This document shows positions 63,607 through 64,000 of a DNA stretch of 64,000 nucleotides, in pieces. The notes beneath the pieces were generated by a model. That model was not told where the DNA came from and searched no databases. It saw only the letters and a program-made list of their open reading frames with translations. The stretch spans positions 62,001 through 126,000 of the forward strand of contig NZ_PEND01000001.1 in NCBI RefSeq assembly GCF_002844195.1, written 5' to 3'. The position numbers and the translations under genes are program-made. Each line of letters begins with the position of its first letter. Position 1 is the first letter of the stretch. This DNA comes from Halegenticoccus soli. GTDB taxonomy: Archaea > Halobacteriota > Halobacteria > Halobacteriales > Haloferacaceae.

Positions 63607-64000
63607 CTACGTGAACCGATCCAGCCCCGCCTGCCGTCGCGCCACGCCCGCGGGGTCGGCGACCCACGGCGAGCGCTCCTCGCGGATCGCGTCGAGGTCG
63701 ACGTCGGGCGGGTCGGCCGGCTCGAACGCCGGACACGAGGGGCCGCACTCGGTCCCGGGGTCGACGACCCGGCCGAAGTGGTCGCAGCGCGGCCGGCCGT
63801 CCGCCGTCGCCCGCGCCCTGGCGCACGCCGGAAGCTCGTCGGTGCGCCAGCCCTTCCCGTACGCGCGCTCGGCGATCCGGCGGCGCTTTCGCGCCTTCTC
63901 CCCGGCGCTCACGGCGGCGATCTCCGTCTCCAGCGGGCGCGCCTCGATCGGCTCGATGCCGGTTTCCCCGACCGGCAGCGCCGTCGCCTCGCGGATCACC
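63607..64000 (-). CDS. Cysteine-containing haloarchaeal protein (edge of window)
   Basis: At least 130 residues are visible; a GTG at 63999 could be the start, but the frame may continue beyond the window. Cysteines are grouped in PACARARATADGRPRCDHFGRVVDPGTECGPSCPAF, which could bind a metal. The family is unknown to me. It is convergent with the PhnP-like gene. Confidence 0.6.
   Translation of the reverse strand, partial: VIREATALPVGETGIEPIEARPLETEIAAVSAGEKARKRRRIAERAYGKGWRTDELPACARARATADGRPRCDHFGRVVDPGTECGPSCPAFEPADPPDVDLDAIREERSPWVADPAGVARRQAGLDRFT

Overview
The window comes from a haloarchaeon (class Halobacteria). Base composition is very GC-rich outside promoters, the proteins are strongly acidic, and many genes begin about 25-30 bp after a TATA box, as in leaderless transcripts. 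Many families are archaeal or haloarchaeal: Bat-type HTH regulators, a HalOD1 output domain, an archaeal eIF1/SUI1 factor, F420 enzymes (CofE, Mer), Tat signals, a PGF-CTERM anchor, an archaeal SerS and a box C/D guide RNA. I cannot name the genus from the sequence. The region reads as chromosome: there is no rRNA operon, CRISPR array, intact IS, integrase or phage module.

Layout. 1-2.4 kb: 5' part of a nitrite/sulfite reductase, small haloarchaeal proteins and a ParB/RHH-like DNA-binding protein. 2.4-3.0 kb: a strongly folded non-coding element followed by tRNA-Lys(UUU). 3.0-5.1 kb: two Bat-type regulators flanking a HalOD1 protein. 5.2-9.6 kb: dUTPase, aconitase, RimI and a DUF5810/DUF5809 pair. 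9.7-12.3 kb: membrane-anchored protein, two NUDIX hydrolases, rhodanese and SUI1. 12.4-16.7 kb: a tightly overlapping moxR-DUF58-transglutaminase operon. 17.0-21.5 kb: mutS-mutL. 21.6-26.3 kb: zinc-ribbon and membrane proteins, cofE-mer, a phosphoesterase and a NUDIX-eIF2B-like fusion. 26.36 kb: box C/D sRNA. 26.5-34.4 kb: D-2-hydroxyacid dehydrogenase, EngB, MFS carrier, FAD oxidoreductase, folate cyclo-ligase-like protein, solitary antitoxin and the first of two secreted M14 peptidases. 34.5-45.8 kb: DUF389, second M14 peptidase, NOG1-type GTPase, Tsr3, SerS, a DASS carrier with an apparent frameshift, and a metallo-beta-lactamase. 45.8-54.5 kb: acyl-CoA synthetase, Na+/H+ antiporter with RCK domain, cyclase, AOR-family oxidoreductase, PGF-CTERM protein and thiolase. 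54.6-61.1 kb: assimilatory nitrate cluster nasA-narK-mobA plus nirA, all on the minus strand. 61.3-64 kb: AAA ATPase, PhnP-like hydrolase and an edge gene.

Functional groups. nasA, the NarK-type carrier, mobA and nirA would take nitrate from uptake to ammonium, with MobA supplying the molybdenum cofactor nucleotide. The nasA and nirA promoter regions share an almost identical inverted repeat about 100-115 bp upstream of each start. mutS and mutL overlap and make a mismatch-repair pair. cofE makes the F420 tail and mer uses F420. The moxR-DUF58-transglutaminase trio is a linked chaperone/envelope module.

The least expected signals are non-coding: (i) a box C/D sRNA whose D' guide matches helix 69 of haloarchaeal 23S rRNA; (ii) an 86-nt element with an outer 12-bp stem enclosing two perfect 9-bp hairpins; (iii) short tandem repeats that recur just past gene 3' ends and re-copy the stop codon; (iv) the shared nas/nir operator candidate; (v) a one-base frame disruption at the start of the DASS transporter.
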